NCBI GenBank assembly: GCA_044224315.1
Contig: JBGAKR010000001.1
Coordinates: 930,001 to 994,000 of the forward strand
Source of the DNA: JAGXTF01 sp044224315
Lineage (GTDB): Bacteria; Bacteroidota; Bacteroidia; NS11-12g; UBA955
DNA: 64,000 bases
Direction of reading: 5' to 3'
Position numbers and translations under genes: made by a program. Position 1 is the first letter of the stretch. The number at the start of each line of letters is the position of its first letter. The notes beneath the pieces are model-generated. The model made no database searches and was not told the origin of the DNA. It worked only from the letters and a program-made list of their open reading frames with translations. Positions 52,237 through 62,782 of the stretch are shown here, one piece after another.

Positions 52237-52974
52237 ATGGCACTGGGCGATATTTTTGGACAACTGGGTGAACTGGAAAAAATGGTCATCGAAGTATATT
52301 CCGATGGGGATTATTCGCAAGGTCATTTTATTAAAAAATTCCATGTTTTATACAATCCTGCTTCCTATTACAAGGATTTTAAAATGGAATTAGATACCCA
52401 AACTCCGGTAAATGCCGCCGACCGTCCGCTGCAATTTAAATACACCAGCAATAAAGATATGAAAATAGATTTATTGCTGGATGCAACAGGTGCCTCATAC
52501 AGTGGTACCAGCGAATTGCAGCAAAATTTAATTGACGATGCCCAACGACCCAGTGTAGAGCCGGTAGTGCAACAATTTCTGGATGATTGTTTTACCAAAA
52601 ACCCCGAAGCTCACAGGCCCAATTATATAAAATTAATCTGGGGCCCCATGATTTTTCAGGGAGTGTTAACGGCTATAAAAGTTAATTACAGCCTGTTTGC
52701 CACCAATGGAAATCCACTGCGCGCCAAGCTCGAATGTACTTTTACAAGTCATACTTCCCTGCGCCAACAAGCCGAAGAGGCCCAACAAAATTCACCCGAT
52801 TTAACCCATTACCGCATTGTTGAAGCCGCAGCCACCCTGCCTTTAATGACTAATAAAATTTACAATTCACCGGATTATTACCTCGAAATCGCACGCAGTA
52901 ATAATCTCAACAATTTTAGAAAATTAAAACAGGGTTCGCGTCTCAAATTTCCACCCATCGAAAAAACCAAATAA
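52237..52974 (+). CDS. eCIS baseplate protein with LysM-like C-terminus (Afp7-like)
   Basis: The 245-residue protein has an N-terminal tube-connecting domain (about 20-180: HVLYNPASYYKDFKMEL, LLLDATGAS, NYIKLIWGPMIFQGVLTAIKV). A LysM-like end follows (about 200-245: YYLEIARSNNLNNFRKLKQGSRLKFPP). Afp7/Pvc7 proteins sit at the tube-baseplate junction. The stop overlaps the next start (TAATG). Confidence 0.88.
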   Translation: MALGDIFGQLGELEKMVIEVYSDGDYSQGHFIKKFHVLYNPASYYKDFKMELDTQTPVNAADRPLQFKYTSNKDMKIDLLLDATGASYSGTSELQQNLIDDAQRPSVEPVVQQFLDDCFTKNPEAHRPNYIKLIWGPMIFQGVLTAIKVNYSLFATNGNPLRAKLECTFTSHTSLRQQAEEAQQNSPDLTHYRIVEAAATLPLMTNKIYNSPDYYLEIARSNNLNNFRKLKQGSRLKFPPIEKTK

Positions 52975-54701
52975 TGCCCGCAGCCACCGAAGGATTATAT
53001 ACCCATGCAGTGCTCATTAACGGCGAAGAACTTGATTCTTCAGGCCTGCTGGAGTTGCGTTTGAACCTTGAGGTCAATCGCATTCCGCGCGCATTTGTAG
53101 CATTGCTCGATGGCGATGGTTCCTCACAAAATTTTGAATTAAGTAACCAGGATAAATTAATTCCCGGTGCTGAAATTACCATTCAATTGGGCCGCGATAG
53201 CAATGTAGAAACCCTGTTTACAGGCATTGTGATTTCGCATACAATTAAAGTAGATGACCAAGGGCCAAGACTGGAAATTGAATGTCGAGATAAATCTGTA
53301 AAACTTACTGCGGGCCGAAAAAATAAAGTGTTTGAAGATACCACCGATGCGGATGCCATTCAGGCGCTTTTAACAGGTACCGATGTAACCGCCGACATTA
53401 CCGGATTAGATTTTCAACACAGAGAACTGGTGCAATTTCATTCCACCAATTGGGATTTTATTGTAGCCCGTGCCGAGGCCAATGGCGCACTTGTAATTGC
53501 CGAGGCAGGTGCGCTTACTATTAAAGCCCCCGACTTTTCTCAATCGGCCCTGGATACTTTCACTTTTGGCAGCAATATTTATGAATTCGAGGCTAAAATG
53601 GATGCACGCAATCAGTATCCAAAATTTATTGCACGTACCTGGGATTATACAAACCAGGAAGTAGCAGATAGCGAAGGTGAAGAACCCACCCTGCCCGAGC
53701 AGGGAAATTTTAGCAGCGATGATATTTCGGCAGTTTTAGGTTGGGAAGATTATACCTCCATACACACCGGAAAACGCGTATCGGACGAAGCTACCAAATG
53801 GGCCAATGCCGCATTGATGCGTTCGCGTTTAAACCGCATTACAGGCACTTGTAAGGTTTATGGCGACAATCGTCTTAAACCCGGAATTATAATTAATTTA
53901 CAGGGTGTTGGAGAACGTTTTAACGGCGATTGCTATGTGAGTGGTGTATTGCACGGTTATAACAACGAAATGGGCTGGTATACCTTTTTACAACTGGGGT
54001 ATGATAAAAGCCAGCTTTTGCAACGTGTAGATGATGTTTCGGAAATTCCCGCAGCCGCATTATTACCTGCAGTGCATGGTTTACAAATCGGACTGGTAAC
54101 GGCCATACACGACGATCCCGATGGTGAAAGCCGAGTAAAAGTTAAAATACCGGTAATCGATAATGAGGGAGAAGGCACCTGGGCCCGCCTTTCAAGCATG
54201 GATGCCGGAAGTGGAAGAGGCTGGGTTTGGTACCCCGAAATTGGGGATGAAGTAGTGGTAGGTTTTTTAAACGACGATCCGCGCGATGCCATTATCCTTT
54301 CGAGATTATACAGCTCGGCCAATGCCCCGCACATTACCCCAGATGAAGATAACAAACAAAAAGGATTAAAAACAAAATCCGAATTAATTGTGTTGTTCGA
54401 CGACGATAAAAAAATTATTCAAATAACCACCCCTTCCGGAAATTCAATCAGCCTGGATGAAGACCAGGGCGGAATATATGTGGAAGATCAAAACGGAAAT
54501 AAAGTAGAAATGACCAGTTCGGCAGTAAGTGTAGAAAGTGCTGCCGATTTAAAAATAAAAGCCTCGGGAGATATTACCATCGAGGGTACGAATGTTACCA
54601 TCACCGCCAGTGCCCAGCTAAAAGCCAGTGGCAGCGGAGGAGCAGAGTTAAGTTCATCGGGTTCAACCACTGTAAAAGGCAGTACTGTAATGATAAATTA
54701 A
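52974..54701 (+). CDS. eCIS VgrG-like spike hub (Afp8-like)
   Basis: The 575-residue protein has the VgrG/gp27-gp5 layout. The N-terminal gp27-like domains run to about 370, a gp5-type OB-fold follows (GLVTAIHDDPDGESRVKVKIPV, then GWVWYPEIGDEVVVGF), and a C-terminal beta-helix has repeated short strands (ITTPSGNSISLDEDQGGIYVEDQNG..., ITIEGTNVTITASAQL). It forms the trimeric hub and needle base under the tube. It ends one base before the PAAR gene, which would cap the needle. Confidence 0.92.
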   Translation: MPAATEGLYTHAVLINGEELDSSGLLELRLNLEVNRIPRAFVALLDGDGSSQNFELSNQDKLIPGAEITIQLGRDSNVETLFTGIVISHTIKVDDQGPRLEIECRDKSVKLTAGRKNKVFEDTTDADAIQALLTGTDVTADITGLDFQHRELVQFHSTNWDFIVARAEANGALVIAEAGALTIKAPDFSQSALDTFTFGSNIYEFEAKMDARNQYPKFIARTWDYTNQEVADSEGEEPTLPEQGNFSSDDISAVLGWEDYTSIHTGKRVSDEATKWANAALMRSRLNRITGTCKVYGDNRLKPGIIINLQGVGERFNGDCYVSGVLHGYNNEMGWYTFLQLGYDKSQLLQRVDDVSEIPAAALLPAVHGLQIGLVTAIHDDPDGESRVKVKIPVIDNEGEGTWARLSSMDAGSGRGWVWYPEIGDEVVVGFLNDDPRDAIILSRLYSSANAPHITPDEDNKQKGLKTKSELIVLFDDDKKIIQITTPSGNSISLDEDQGGIYVEDQNGNKVEMTSSAVSVESAADLKIKASGDITIEGTNVTITASAQLKASGSGGAELSSSGSTTVKGSTVMIN

Positions 54702-54702
54702 T

Positions 54703-54981
54703 ATGCCAGCCGCAGCCAGAATGTCGGATACAACCAACCATGGCGGTACCATTATCGGGCCCGGCGTAAGCACTGTGCTTATCGGAGGTCTACCCGCAGC
54801 CGTATTGGGCGACAACCATATTTGTGCATTGCCACCCAACTCACATCAACCCACATCCAGCGCATTTATCATGGGCAGTGCAACAGTATTAATCGGTGGT
54901 AAACCCGCTTTGCGAACCGGTGATACCTGTGTGTGCGGTGCCTCGGCTGCTGCAGGATGTCCAACAGTTTTAATCGGATAA
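54703..54981 (+). CDS. PAAR-domain spike tip protein
   Basis: The 92-residue protein has three short beta-hairpin repeats with VSTVLIGGLPAAVLGDNHIC and SATVLIGGKPALRTGDTCVC. Candidate zinc ligands are His13, His38, Cys41 and Cys in CVCGAS. It closes the VgrG needle and pierces the target membrane. The length is that of a bare PAAR with no fused toxin. Confidence 0.92.
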   Translation: MPAAARMSDTTNHGGTIIGPGVSTVLIGGLPAAVLGDNHICALPPNSHQPTSSAFIMGSATVLIGGKPALRTGDTCVCGASAAAGCPTVLIG

Positions 54982-54983
54982 TT

Positions 54984-55406
54984 ATGGCAGAAATAGAAAG
55001 CGATTTTTTAGGCAGAGGTTGGGCATTCCCACCCCGATTTATAAAAAGCACCGGAGGGCCTTCGTTCTCGGCTGAAATGGTTTCGGAAACCACCGATATC
55101 GATCAAAGTATTCACATACTTTTAAGCACCGTAATTGGCGAAAGAATTATGTTGCCCGACTATGGTTGCAACCTCGAAGATTTATTGTTTGAACCCATTA
55201 ATACAACCCTCATTACACGCATGACCGACCGGGTAAAAAAAGCCCTGATGCGATACGAACCCCGCATAAAACTCGACAGTATGAACGTATTTAAATCCGA
55301 AACTGAGGGTTTAATTTCATTAACCATAGAATACACCATCCGGGCCACCAATACGCGCAATAACCTGGTATATCCGTTCTACACAAACGAGGCCACTAAT
55401 ATTTAA
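54984..55406 (+). CDS. eCIS baseplate gp25-like protein (Afp9-like)
   Basis: The start is set at ATG 54984 (MAEIESDFLGRGWAFPP), two bases after the PAAR stop; the longer frame runs back into the PAAR gene. The 140-residue protein has the GPW/gp25 pattern with IHILLSTVIGERIMLPDYGCNLEDLLFEPI and RVKKALMRYEPRIKLDSM. gp25 holds the baseplate wedges and seeds the sheath. It lies 6 bases before the Afp11-like gene. Confidence 0.9.
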   Translation: MAEIESDFLGRGWAFPPRFIKSTGGPSFSAEMVSETTDIDQSIHILLSTVIGERIMLPDYGCNLEDLLFEPINTTLITRMTDRVKKALMRYEPRIKLDSMNVFKSETEGLISLTIEYTIRATNTRNNLVYPFYTNEATNI

Positions 55407-55412
55407 AAAACA

Positions 55413-58400
55413 ATGACTGATTCCTGCAATAAAAATAGTTTTCCGGCCAATGGCACCAGCAGAGACAACCGTCTTCCTGCAGGCCTGAAAACTGATTTTG
55501 TGCTGATTGATGAACGGTCTAAATCCGATATTTACGCATTTATTAATGCCTTTGGCGAATTAATTAATTACACCCGCACCGATGGCAGCAGCTCCGAAAC
55601 ATGGTTGAATGCCTTTGATGCAACAGCCGTTTCGGAAGATGGAAATACCGAACCCCATCTGGCATTATTGGATGCATTTTTAGATGTTTTCAGCACCGCA
55701 CAGGGCGATTTAAATACTTTTACTTCCAAACATTTAGAATATTTTTATGAAACAGTTCTAGGATTTACCCCCAATGCAGCTGTACCCGACAAAGCCAACC
55801 TGCTGATAGAATTAGCCAAACATGTAGATAAATACGCACTTGAAAAAGGAACCACATTTAAAGCAGGTAAACAGGATAAATACGATGTTCTTTTCCAGCT
55901 TACCGATGAATATTCTTTTTCTACAGCAGCCATTGCAAGTATTAAAAATATATTTGTAAACAGTGAGGACCGCACCCAAATTTTTGCTTCAGAAATTGCC
56001 AATTCGGGCGATGGAATCGGCGGCGATTTAACCAATAGCGACAGCAGCTGGGAACCATTCGGAAACGCTGGCAGGCCTGTGTCTAAAGCAGGTTTTGCCA
56101 TAGCATCGCCTATATTACAAATGGCTGAAGGAACCCGCACTATTTCTGCCAAATTTACCTTTGCCACTGCGTTCACCATTGAGGATGCAGCTGCAAATAT
56201 TCCGGTAAATAAATCTGATTTTACCGTTCAGATTTCTGCCGATAAAGAATGGTTGAGCCTGAGTAATTTTACCGTAACTGCAGATAGTACCAGTATATCA
56301 TTTGTAATTACGGTGGCCGAAACCGACCCCGCCATTGTCGCATACGACGCAGCTTTGCACACCGGAGTGGTATTTAATATTTCTACCCCGGTACTGAAAA
56401 TTCTGGTAGCAGATAATGCCAAAAATGCATCGGGTAATTATGATTTATATAAGGCCCTGCGCAATGCACAAATTTCCACTTTAGGTTTAACTGTAGATGT
56501 AATTGGTGTAAAAAATCTGGTGGTACAAAACCAATTGGGCAAACTGGATGTAACCAAGCCCATGGAGCTTTTTGGACCTCTTCCAAAACATGGCGCTACA
56601 TTCTATATTGGTAGCAATGAAGTATTTAAAAATCAACTTACTTCATTAAAATTAAATTATAATTATGCCAATTTACCCGACGGAACACTGGAGAATTATT
56701 ACGCCAATTATATTAAAACCACCAATAAAACTACAACTGCATTTAAAACCGATATTTCATTGTTAAATAAACGTGTTTGGTACACTGCAGATACCGATGT
56801 TTCTTTGTTCGACAATGATGATTCGGATTTTGGTTTTACCTATGATTTACCTCTGCCTTCGGGTTTTGGATATAATTACGAAACCGAAGCTTCCGACCGA
56901 TATTCCATCGATAGCAACCGCGGATATTTAAAATGCGTTTTCAGTGCGGGTGATTTTGGTTTTGATGAGTTTTCAAGGGCCTATGCCGCAGGAGTAATTA
57001 ATGGGTTGAATAATACAGACAGTAGTAAATCGGCCGATGATTTTTTACCCAATCCCCCTTTTGCACCCCAAATTCAGGATTTAAGCCTGGATTATTCTGC
57101 CACTGTAATATATGATTTTTCGACTACCCCGGTAAGCACTACCACTACCTCAACCGGCACCACCGAAACGGCAGAAAAAAAGAAAAAAGATGAGGGTGTT
57201 TGCTTTACTGAAGACAACACAGCGCCCGAGGCTGTATACGCCATAGCGATGACTGAGGTAGCCATGTCTACAGCGGTTTATTACCCATCGGCTGCCAGCA
57301 ATGCACTGGTATTTAATTGCAATGAAACTGACACAAGCGGATTAAATAATTATCACAAATTTATTCATTCCGGACCCTTTGGAACAGCTGGTAAAATTAC
57401 CACGGTATTTGATGGTGCGCCTTATATTATTCCACCATTCGAAAATGAAGGGGAACTATATATAGGCATTGAGAAATTAACAACCCCACAAAACCTGAGT
57501 ATATTATTTCAGGTAAGCGAAGGAAGCGCCAATCCCAACCTTGACAGTGCTGCCATTACCTGGAGTTATCTGACAGAAAATAATTGGGTAGAATTTGAAG
57601 AAAATGAAATTCTGCGCGAAAAAACAAACGGGCTTTTAACCTCGGGTATTGTTACACTTTCACTACCCAAAGAAATGGGCAGTGGCAATATCTGGCTACC
57701 CGCTGCTTATGCCTGGATCAGGGCCTCGGTAAAAACAAATACAGGTGCCATTTCCGATATTATTGATATAAAAACCCAGGCTGCCGAAGCTGAATTTCTC
57801 ATCTACACTACCACCGATAAAAACGGTGAAGAAGTAAGTATTCAACCCACCGGAACTGCCCTGGCATCTGGCACTATTTCGAAACTTGAAAATGCCGACT
57901 CATCGGTAAAAAAAGCCGAACAACCTTATGCCAGTTATGGTGCAATTCCGGAAGAAGAAGGTGAAGATTTTTACCTGCGCATTGCAGAAAGATTGCGACA
58001 CAAAAGCAGAAGTATCAGTGCATGGGATTATGAAAGAATGGTGCTGTCTAAATTCCCATCAGTTTACAAAGCCAAATGCATTCAACATACCCTGTACAAC
58101 GGCACCGTGGCCGGGTATAAAAGCATAGCACCCGGCAATACTGCGGTAATTGTGGTACCCGATGTAACCATTTCCAATGCTGCTGATCCGCTAAAACCGG
58201 GCGTTTCTAAAAATACGCTTTCGGAAATAAATACCTGGATTTCTAAATACAATTCGCCCCACGCAAAATTATCGGTGCAAAATCCGATTTATGAAGAAAT
58301 AGAAATTGAATTGCATGTAAAATTAAATAGCGGATATGATGCAGGTATTTATTTAGAAAAATTGCAAACCGATATTAAAAGTTTTTTTGCGCCCTGGGCA

Positions 58401-58736
58401 TTTACAGAAAGTACCGAAATCCAATTCGGAAGCCGGATTGAAAAATCGGTGGTAATCTATAAACTCGAAAATCTGGAATATATAGATTATGTAACCTGTG
58501 TAAAAATGCGCGTTCACCGCCCCGAAGGACTCGAATCTATTGCTACGGAGGATCTTGAATATGCCGAAGCCGCCACCGCTGCCAGTATTTTCACCTCTTT
58601 TGCCACCCACAATGTGGTAAATATCGACGACATTTTGAAGGCTACACATACCGAAGAATGCGCCTGCACGGATTGTGCCGATAATATAATTAAAGATAAC
58701 AATGTAGTAACCAACAGCGACTGCGGCTGCAGCTAA
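55413..58736 (+). CDS. eCIS baseplate J-like protein (Afp11-like)
   Basis: The 1107-residue protein has an N-terminal part with ELINYTRTDG, long beta-rich regions, and a baseplate-J/gp6-type segment near the C-terminus (RIAERLRHKSRSISAWDYERMVLSKFPSVYKAKC ... VIVVPD ... LEKLQTDIKSFFAPW). A Thr/Ser-rich linker then a Lys run is at about 570-590. The last about 30 residues contain a Cys cluster (CACTDC and CGCS, six Cys), unusual for this family. It forms the baseplate wedge. The gene is followed by the Afp12-like gene after 2 bases. Confidence 0.88.
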   Translation: MTDSCNKNSFPANGTSRDNRLPAGLKTDFVLIDERSKSDIYAFINAFGELINYTRTDGSSSETWLNAFDATAVSEDGNTEPHLALLDAFLDVFSTAQGDLNTFTSKHLEYFYETVLGFTPNAAVPDKANLLIELAKHVDKYALEKGTTFKAGKQDKYDVLFQLTDEYSFSTAAIASIKNIFVNSEDRTQIFASEIANSGDGIGGDLTNSDSSWEPFGNAGRPVSKAGFAIASPILQMAEGTRTISAKFTFATAFTIEDAAANIPVNKSDFTVQISADKEWLSLSNFTVTADSTSISFVITVAETDPAIVAYDAALHTGVVFNISTPVLKILVADNAKNASGNYDLYKALRNAQISTLGLTVDVIGVKNLVVQNQLGKLDVTKPMELFGPLPKHGATFYIGSNEVFKNQLTSLKLNYNYANLPDGTLENYYANYIKTTNKTTTAFKTDISLLNKRVWYTADTDVSLFDNDDSDFGFTYDLPLPSGFGYNYETEASDRYSIDSNRGYLKCVFSAGDFGFDEFSRAYAAGVINGLNNTDSSKSADDFLPNPPFAPQIQDLSLDYSATVIYDFSTTPVSTTTTSTGTTETAEKKKKDEGVCFTEDNTAPEAVYAIAMTEVAMSTAVYYPSAASNALVFNCNETDTSGLNNYHKFIHSGPFGTAGKITTVFDGAPYIIPPFENEGELYIGIEKLTTPQNLSILFQVSEGSANPNLDSAAITWSYLTENNWVEFEENEILREKTNGLLTSGIVTLSLPKEMGSGNIWLPAAYAWIRASVKTNTGAISDIIDIKTQAAEAEFLIYTTTDKNGEEVSIQPTGTALASGTISKLENADSSVKKAEQPYASYGAIPEEEGEDFYLRIAERLRHKSRSISAWDYERMVLSKFPSVYKAKCIQHTLYNGTVAGYKSIAPGNTAVIVVPDVTISNAADPLKPGVSKNTLSEINTWISKYNSPHAKLSVQNPIYEEIEIELHVKLNSGYDAGIYLEKLQTDIKSFFAPWAFTESTEIQFGSRIEKSVVIYKLENLEYIDYVTCVKMRVHRPEGLESIATEDLEYAEAATAASIFTSFATHNVVNIDDILKATHTEECACTDCADNIIKDNNVVTNSDCGCS

Positions 58737-58738
58737 AT

Positions 58739-61700
58739 ATGACCCAAACTGTAGAAACCATATCAAAAAATACCCCCGCACTCAGCAGTATGCAGTATGC
58801 TACCCTGCGCCAAATGGCGCTGGATAGAATACAAAAATTGGCTGGTAATATCTGGACTGATTATAATTACCACGATCCGGGTGTTACCCTTATGGAATTG
58901 TTGTGCTATGTAACCACTGATTTGGGTTACAGGCTTACCTTCGATATTCAGGACCTGCTAGCCAAAGCCCCGGGCGATGATACCGATTACAAAAACTTTT
59001 ATACCGCACGCCAGATTTTGCATAATGCCCCAATTAATTTCAGGGATTTTCGCAAATTATTAATGGATGTTTCGGTAACCGTCAACGGGCCCGAATTTGA
59101 AGAAGAATTAGGGATTAAAAACGCATGGCTCATGGTTTCTGAAACCGCAGAAGTGCAGCTGTTTACCGATACCATAAATAAAAAACTCAGCTATGATCAA
59201 ACCGATGTAAATGACCCCGGTTTTTATGTAAAAGGACTGTATAATATTCTGCTTGAATTTGATAATTCTACCCAATTCGGTGATTTAAATTCAGAAGAAA
59301 TGAAAGGCACTTTCCTGCTTTCGGGCCTTTCTGATCATGAATTAAACGGGGTAGAAGTGCAGATCACAATTAATTTTCCAGGTTGGGACGAACCCGGAGT
59401 TGATTGGGAAAACAATGCGGATATTCTTTCAAAAGTAAGCGAATTAATCATTGATTTTGATGAGGTACCCGAGGGATATACCCTGGAAGAAGCCAACCCC
59501 GATGATACCTTAGTGCAAATCAAAGGCACTAAAATGGTAAGCAGTAATCCTGTAGTTTTGCCCGATTTGGCGGCCATTACTACCCAAATTAATGCGTTTA
59601 TTGCAGATAATTCCAATAGCCTTTTAAGCCAGTACAAACAAAAAGTTTCCATCCAAAAATCCATTGTTAAAACAGCATTGTGTCGCTTGCATGATAATCG
59701 TCCTTTATGCGAAGATTACTATAAATTAAAAGCGCTAAAAGTTGAAAAAATTGCCGTTTGCGGGGATATTGTACTCGATGGATTGGCAGACCCCACCGAA
59801 GTTGCAGCTGCCATATATTACAACATTGCCAATTTCCTTTCACCCAAAGTATATTTCTACAGCCTTGAAGAAATGCAGGCTAAAAATGCACCCGGTGAAA
59901 GTCGCTTGCTAAGCAACGATGAAATATTTAATGGTCCTGCTTTGCAACATGGTTTTGTAGATGATGCCGAACTGGATAACTCCGATCAAACCTGCAACAT
60001 CAGGGCCAGCGATCTTATCCAGTTGATTATGGATACTGAGGTAAACGGCAGCAAACCGGTAAAAGCTGTGCGTGGTTTGCAACTGGCCAATTTCCCGGAA
60101 GATAATGATGGAAGTATTGTAGAAAAAATTGTGAAATGGTGCCTTGAATTGGCCATAGATAAATTTTATGTACCCCGACTTTCGGTGGAAGAATCTAATT
60201 TTACTTTTTACAAAGAAAATCTTCCTTTTTCAGTAGATTCGGATGAGGTAAATGAAAAAATAGATGCCCTTACCGCTGCCGAACGCAAGCGCTATCCAGG
60301 CAATCCGGTATTGGATATTTCTATACTCAAAGGCAGCTGGCGCGAGGTTACCGATTATACCTCCATACAAGAAGATTTACCCATGACCTATGGGGTAGGT
60401 AGTGCAGGGATTCCAAATTTGCCCAGCGATTTCGAAGCACGCACCGAACGCATTGCCCTTGCTGCCCAACTCAAAGAATTTTTGAGTTTTTTTGACCAGC
60501 TTTTTTACAATTATTTACAACAATTAGACGGCATGAAATCGCTGTTTAGTTTGAATGAGGGTACAAATGAATGGGGTGATTTGCTGATGAATAAAACCTA
60601 TTTTACCAAACCCCTTGTAGGTAAAAGAGCCAATGAATTTAACGCAAATCCGGCCGATGATGAAGCCGATGATGTGATGAATATTTTTGTACAACCCGAC
60701 ATTGTACCCGAAGCTTCATCACTCCATATTTTCACTTCCAAATACGATGCACTAGACCACAAAATAGGGGAAATTGCCGAAACAGAAGATGCATTTATTA
60801 GCCGCAAAAACCGGTTTTTAGACCATTTATTGGCCCGGTTTTGCGAACAATTTTCGGATTATGCGCTCTTGCAATACAGCATGGAAGGCGCCAAAGCAGG
60901 CAAAGAATTGATTTCCGATAAATTGGCATTTTTAAACGCCTATCCACGCATAAGTGCATTTCGTGGTACCGCATTTAATTATACCAAAACACTACCCTGG
61001 CATATCCACAATGCTTCGGGCTTTGAAGACCGCTGTGCCCTATTGATGGGTATGGATATGGTGGAAGCCAAAAAATTACTTTTTTCTAAAAATTTTAAAA
61101 TTACCGAAACGGCTGGAAAGTGGAATTTTGCTTTGCAAATCGGCAGTAAATTGCTGGTAAATATTACCCCTTGCGATACGAAAGTAGAATTGCTGGAATT
61201 GATAGAAAATGTAGTTTCTGCAGGTGTACTGGCTTCTAATTATTCGCTGAAAGAAACTGCAGCAGGCAAGTACAAAGTGCTGCTCAATAGCGTAAACTGT
61301 GGCGTAAAACCCATTGCCCAGAGCTTTAAAACCGACCTCACACTTATTCAGGCAAAAGATGTGATTGCCAAAAGTTTGAAAGGATTAAAAGCAGAATTAA
61401 TTGAACATTTTACCGCCAACCGCAAAAATTTAACACCCCCTTTATTTGATTATTTTAAAATAGTTTCGCATACCATAGATGCCACTACCACGCCCCATCT
61501 ACATACCGTAGAATACATACTTTACGACCGCCCCACCTACCTCACAGGCGAAATTCAATTGCTTACAGGTACCGTGGAAGGACCCGAAATTGAAGGCAAA
61601 AATGCCGATGAAACCAAAAAATTAACCGCTTATAATATTTTGTGGAAAGTGGTGCGGTATGCATCGGATGCTGATTGTTATCGCTTTAACCCCGCTACTG

Positions 61701-62770
61701 CTGTTAATTATCCTGCTTCCTATCATTTCGAAATTTTTGATGAGTACGGAACGGTTTTAGGCAGTGATAAAAAACACAATTACAATTACCACCTGGCACA
61801 AATTATTAAAAATGCCAATGCCTCTGCTATAACAGTTCAGAATTCAGCCACCAATAATGGCACCTACACTGTTGATACTGCCGTGGCAGACGGGCCCTAT
61901 ATCCGCATCCATGTAAACGAAAATATACCCAGCCATATTGCAGATGGGAATGCGGTATTTAATCAATCGCTGCAGTGCACGGTGGATGCCGATAAACGCA
62001 AACTTACCATAGCAGGTGAAGATTTAACTGCAGCCTTGAAAAGTGGCGATAGCATTGATATTTACAGCGGTTCAGAATTTGTGCAAAGTGTAGAAATCAG
62101 GCAAATCTATTTTAATACCGATACTGTCATTATCAGCAATCAGGCGCTTGAAAAAAATACTTCAGCCATAATTAAATATTCAAAAACATTTGAAATCAAA
62201 CAAATTACCGGTCATGTATTTGTGGTGAAAGGCGGCATGGAACTACTGGCCATTGAAGGCATGGTAGACTTTATGCAGGATAAATTTATACAAAAAGAGG
62301 GCATCCACTTAATCGAACATGTTTTATTAAGACCCAAAGTAAAAAACCAGGATACTTTTTTTGAAATAAAAACCGATGATGATTGCGAGGATTGTAAAAT
62401 ATCGGATGTATATAGTTTTACTATGACCGTGATATTGCCATATTGGCCCGATCGCTTTCTGGATCTGAATTTCAGGGCCATGATAGAAAAAACAATTCGC
62501 CGCGAAGCACCCGCACATCTGGCATTAAATATTTGCTGGGTAAGCCCCATAGATATGATGCAATTTGAAACCGCCTATAAAGAGTGGCTGATTGCAATTA
62601 ACACCTTTAAAGAAGATTCGGCAGAAAGAATAACTGCCCTCACCAATTTCATAGAAATAATTATGAAAATGCGCACCGTATATCCATCCGGACGATTGCA
62701 CGACTGTAATGAATCCACCGTAACAAAAAATCCAATCATCTTAAATCTAACCCAACTAGGTACCTTTTAA
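58739..62770 (+). CDS. eCIS baseplate wedge protein (Afp12-like)
   Basis: The 1343-residue protein starts with the usual opening (YATLRQMALDRIQKLAG, TDYNYHDPGVTLMELLCYVTTDLGYR). It ends with the Afp12 C-terminal phrase FTMTVILPYWPDRFLDLNFRAMIEKTIRREAPAHLALNICWVS (about 1225-1270, seen in shorter pieces here). In the middle is a beta-rich insertion (about 1020-1150). It partners with the Afp11-like protein in the baseplate wedge. It precedes the last gene by 12 bases. Confidence 0.87.
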   Translation: MTQTVETISKNTPALSSMQYATLRQMALDRIQKLAGNIWTDYNYHDPGVTLMELLCYVTTDLGYRLTFDIQDLLAKAPGDDTDYKNFYTARQILHNAPINFRDFRKLLMDVSVTVNGPEFEEELGIKNAWLMVSETAEVQLFTDTINKKLSYDQTDVNDPGFYVKGLYNILLEFDNSTQFGDLNSEEMKGTFLLSGLSDHELNGVEVQITINFPGWDEPGVDWENNADILSKVSELIIDFDEVPEGYTLEEANPDDTLVQIKGTKMVSSNPVVLPDLAAITTQINAFIADNSNSLLSQYKQKVSIQKSIVKTALCRLHDNRPLCEDYYKLKALKVEKIAVCGDIVLDGLADPTEVAAAIYYNIANFLSPKVYFYSLEEMQAKNAPGESRLLSNDEIFNGPALQHGFVDDAELDNSDQTCNIRASDLIQLIMDTEVNGSKPVKAVRGLQLANFPEDNDGSIVEKIVKWCLELAIDKFYVPRLSVEESNFTFYKENLPFSVDSDEVNEKIDALTAAERKRYPGNPVLDISILKGSWREVTDYTSIQEDLPMTYGVGSAGIPNLPSDFEARTERIALAAQLKEFLSFFDQLFYNYLQQLDGMKSLFSLNEGTNEWGDLLMNKTYFTKPLVGKRANEFNANPADDEADDVMNIFVQPDIVPEASSLHIFTSKYDALDHKIGEIAETEDAFISRKNRFLDHLLARFCEQFSDYALLQYSMEGAKAGKELISDKLAFLNAYPRISAFRGTAFNYTKTLPWHIHNASGFEDRCALLMGMDMVEAKKLLFSKNFKITETAGKWNFALQIGSKLLVNITPCDTKVELLELIENVVSAGVLASNYSLKETAAGKYKVLLNSVNCGVKPIAQSFKTDLTLIQAKDVIAKSLKGLKAELIEHFTANRKNLTPPLFDYFKIVSHTIDATTTPHLHTVEYILYDRPTYLTGEIQLLTGTVEGPEIEGKNADETKKLTAYNILWKVVRYASDADCYRFNPATAVNYPASYHFEIFDEYGTVLGSDKKHNYNYHLAQIIKNANASAITVQNSATNNGTYTVDTAVADGPYIRIHVNENIPSHIADGNAVFNQSLQCTVDADKRKLTIAGEDLTAALKSGDSIDIYSGSEFVQSVEIRQIYFNTDTVIISNQALEKNTSAIIKYSKTFEIKQITGHVFVVKGGMELLAIEGMVDFMQDKFIQKEGIHLIEHVLLRPKVKNQDTFFEIKTDDDCEDCKISDVYSFTMTVILPYWPDRFLDLNFRAMIEKTIRREAPAHLALNICWVSPIDMMQFETAYKEWLIAINTFKEDSAERITALTNFIEIIMKMRTVYPSGRLHDCNESTVTKNPIILNLTQLGTF

Positions 62771-62782
62771 ACCAATAAAAAA

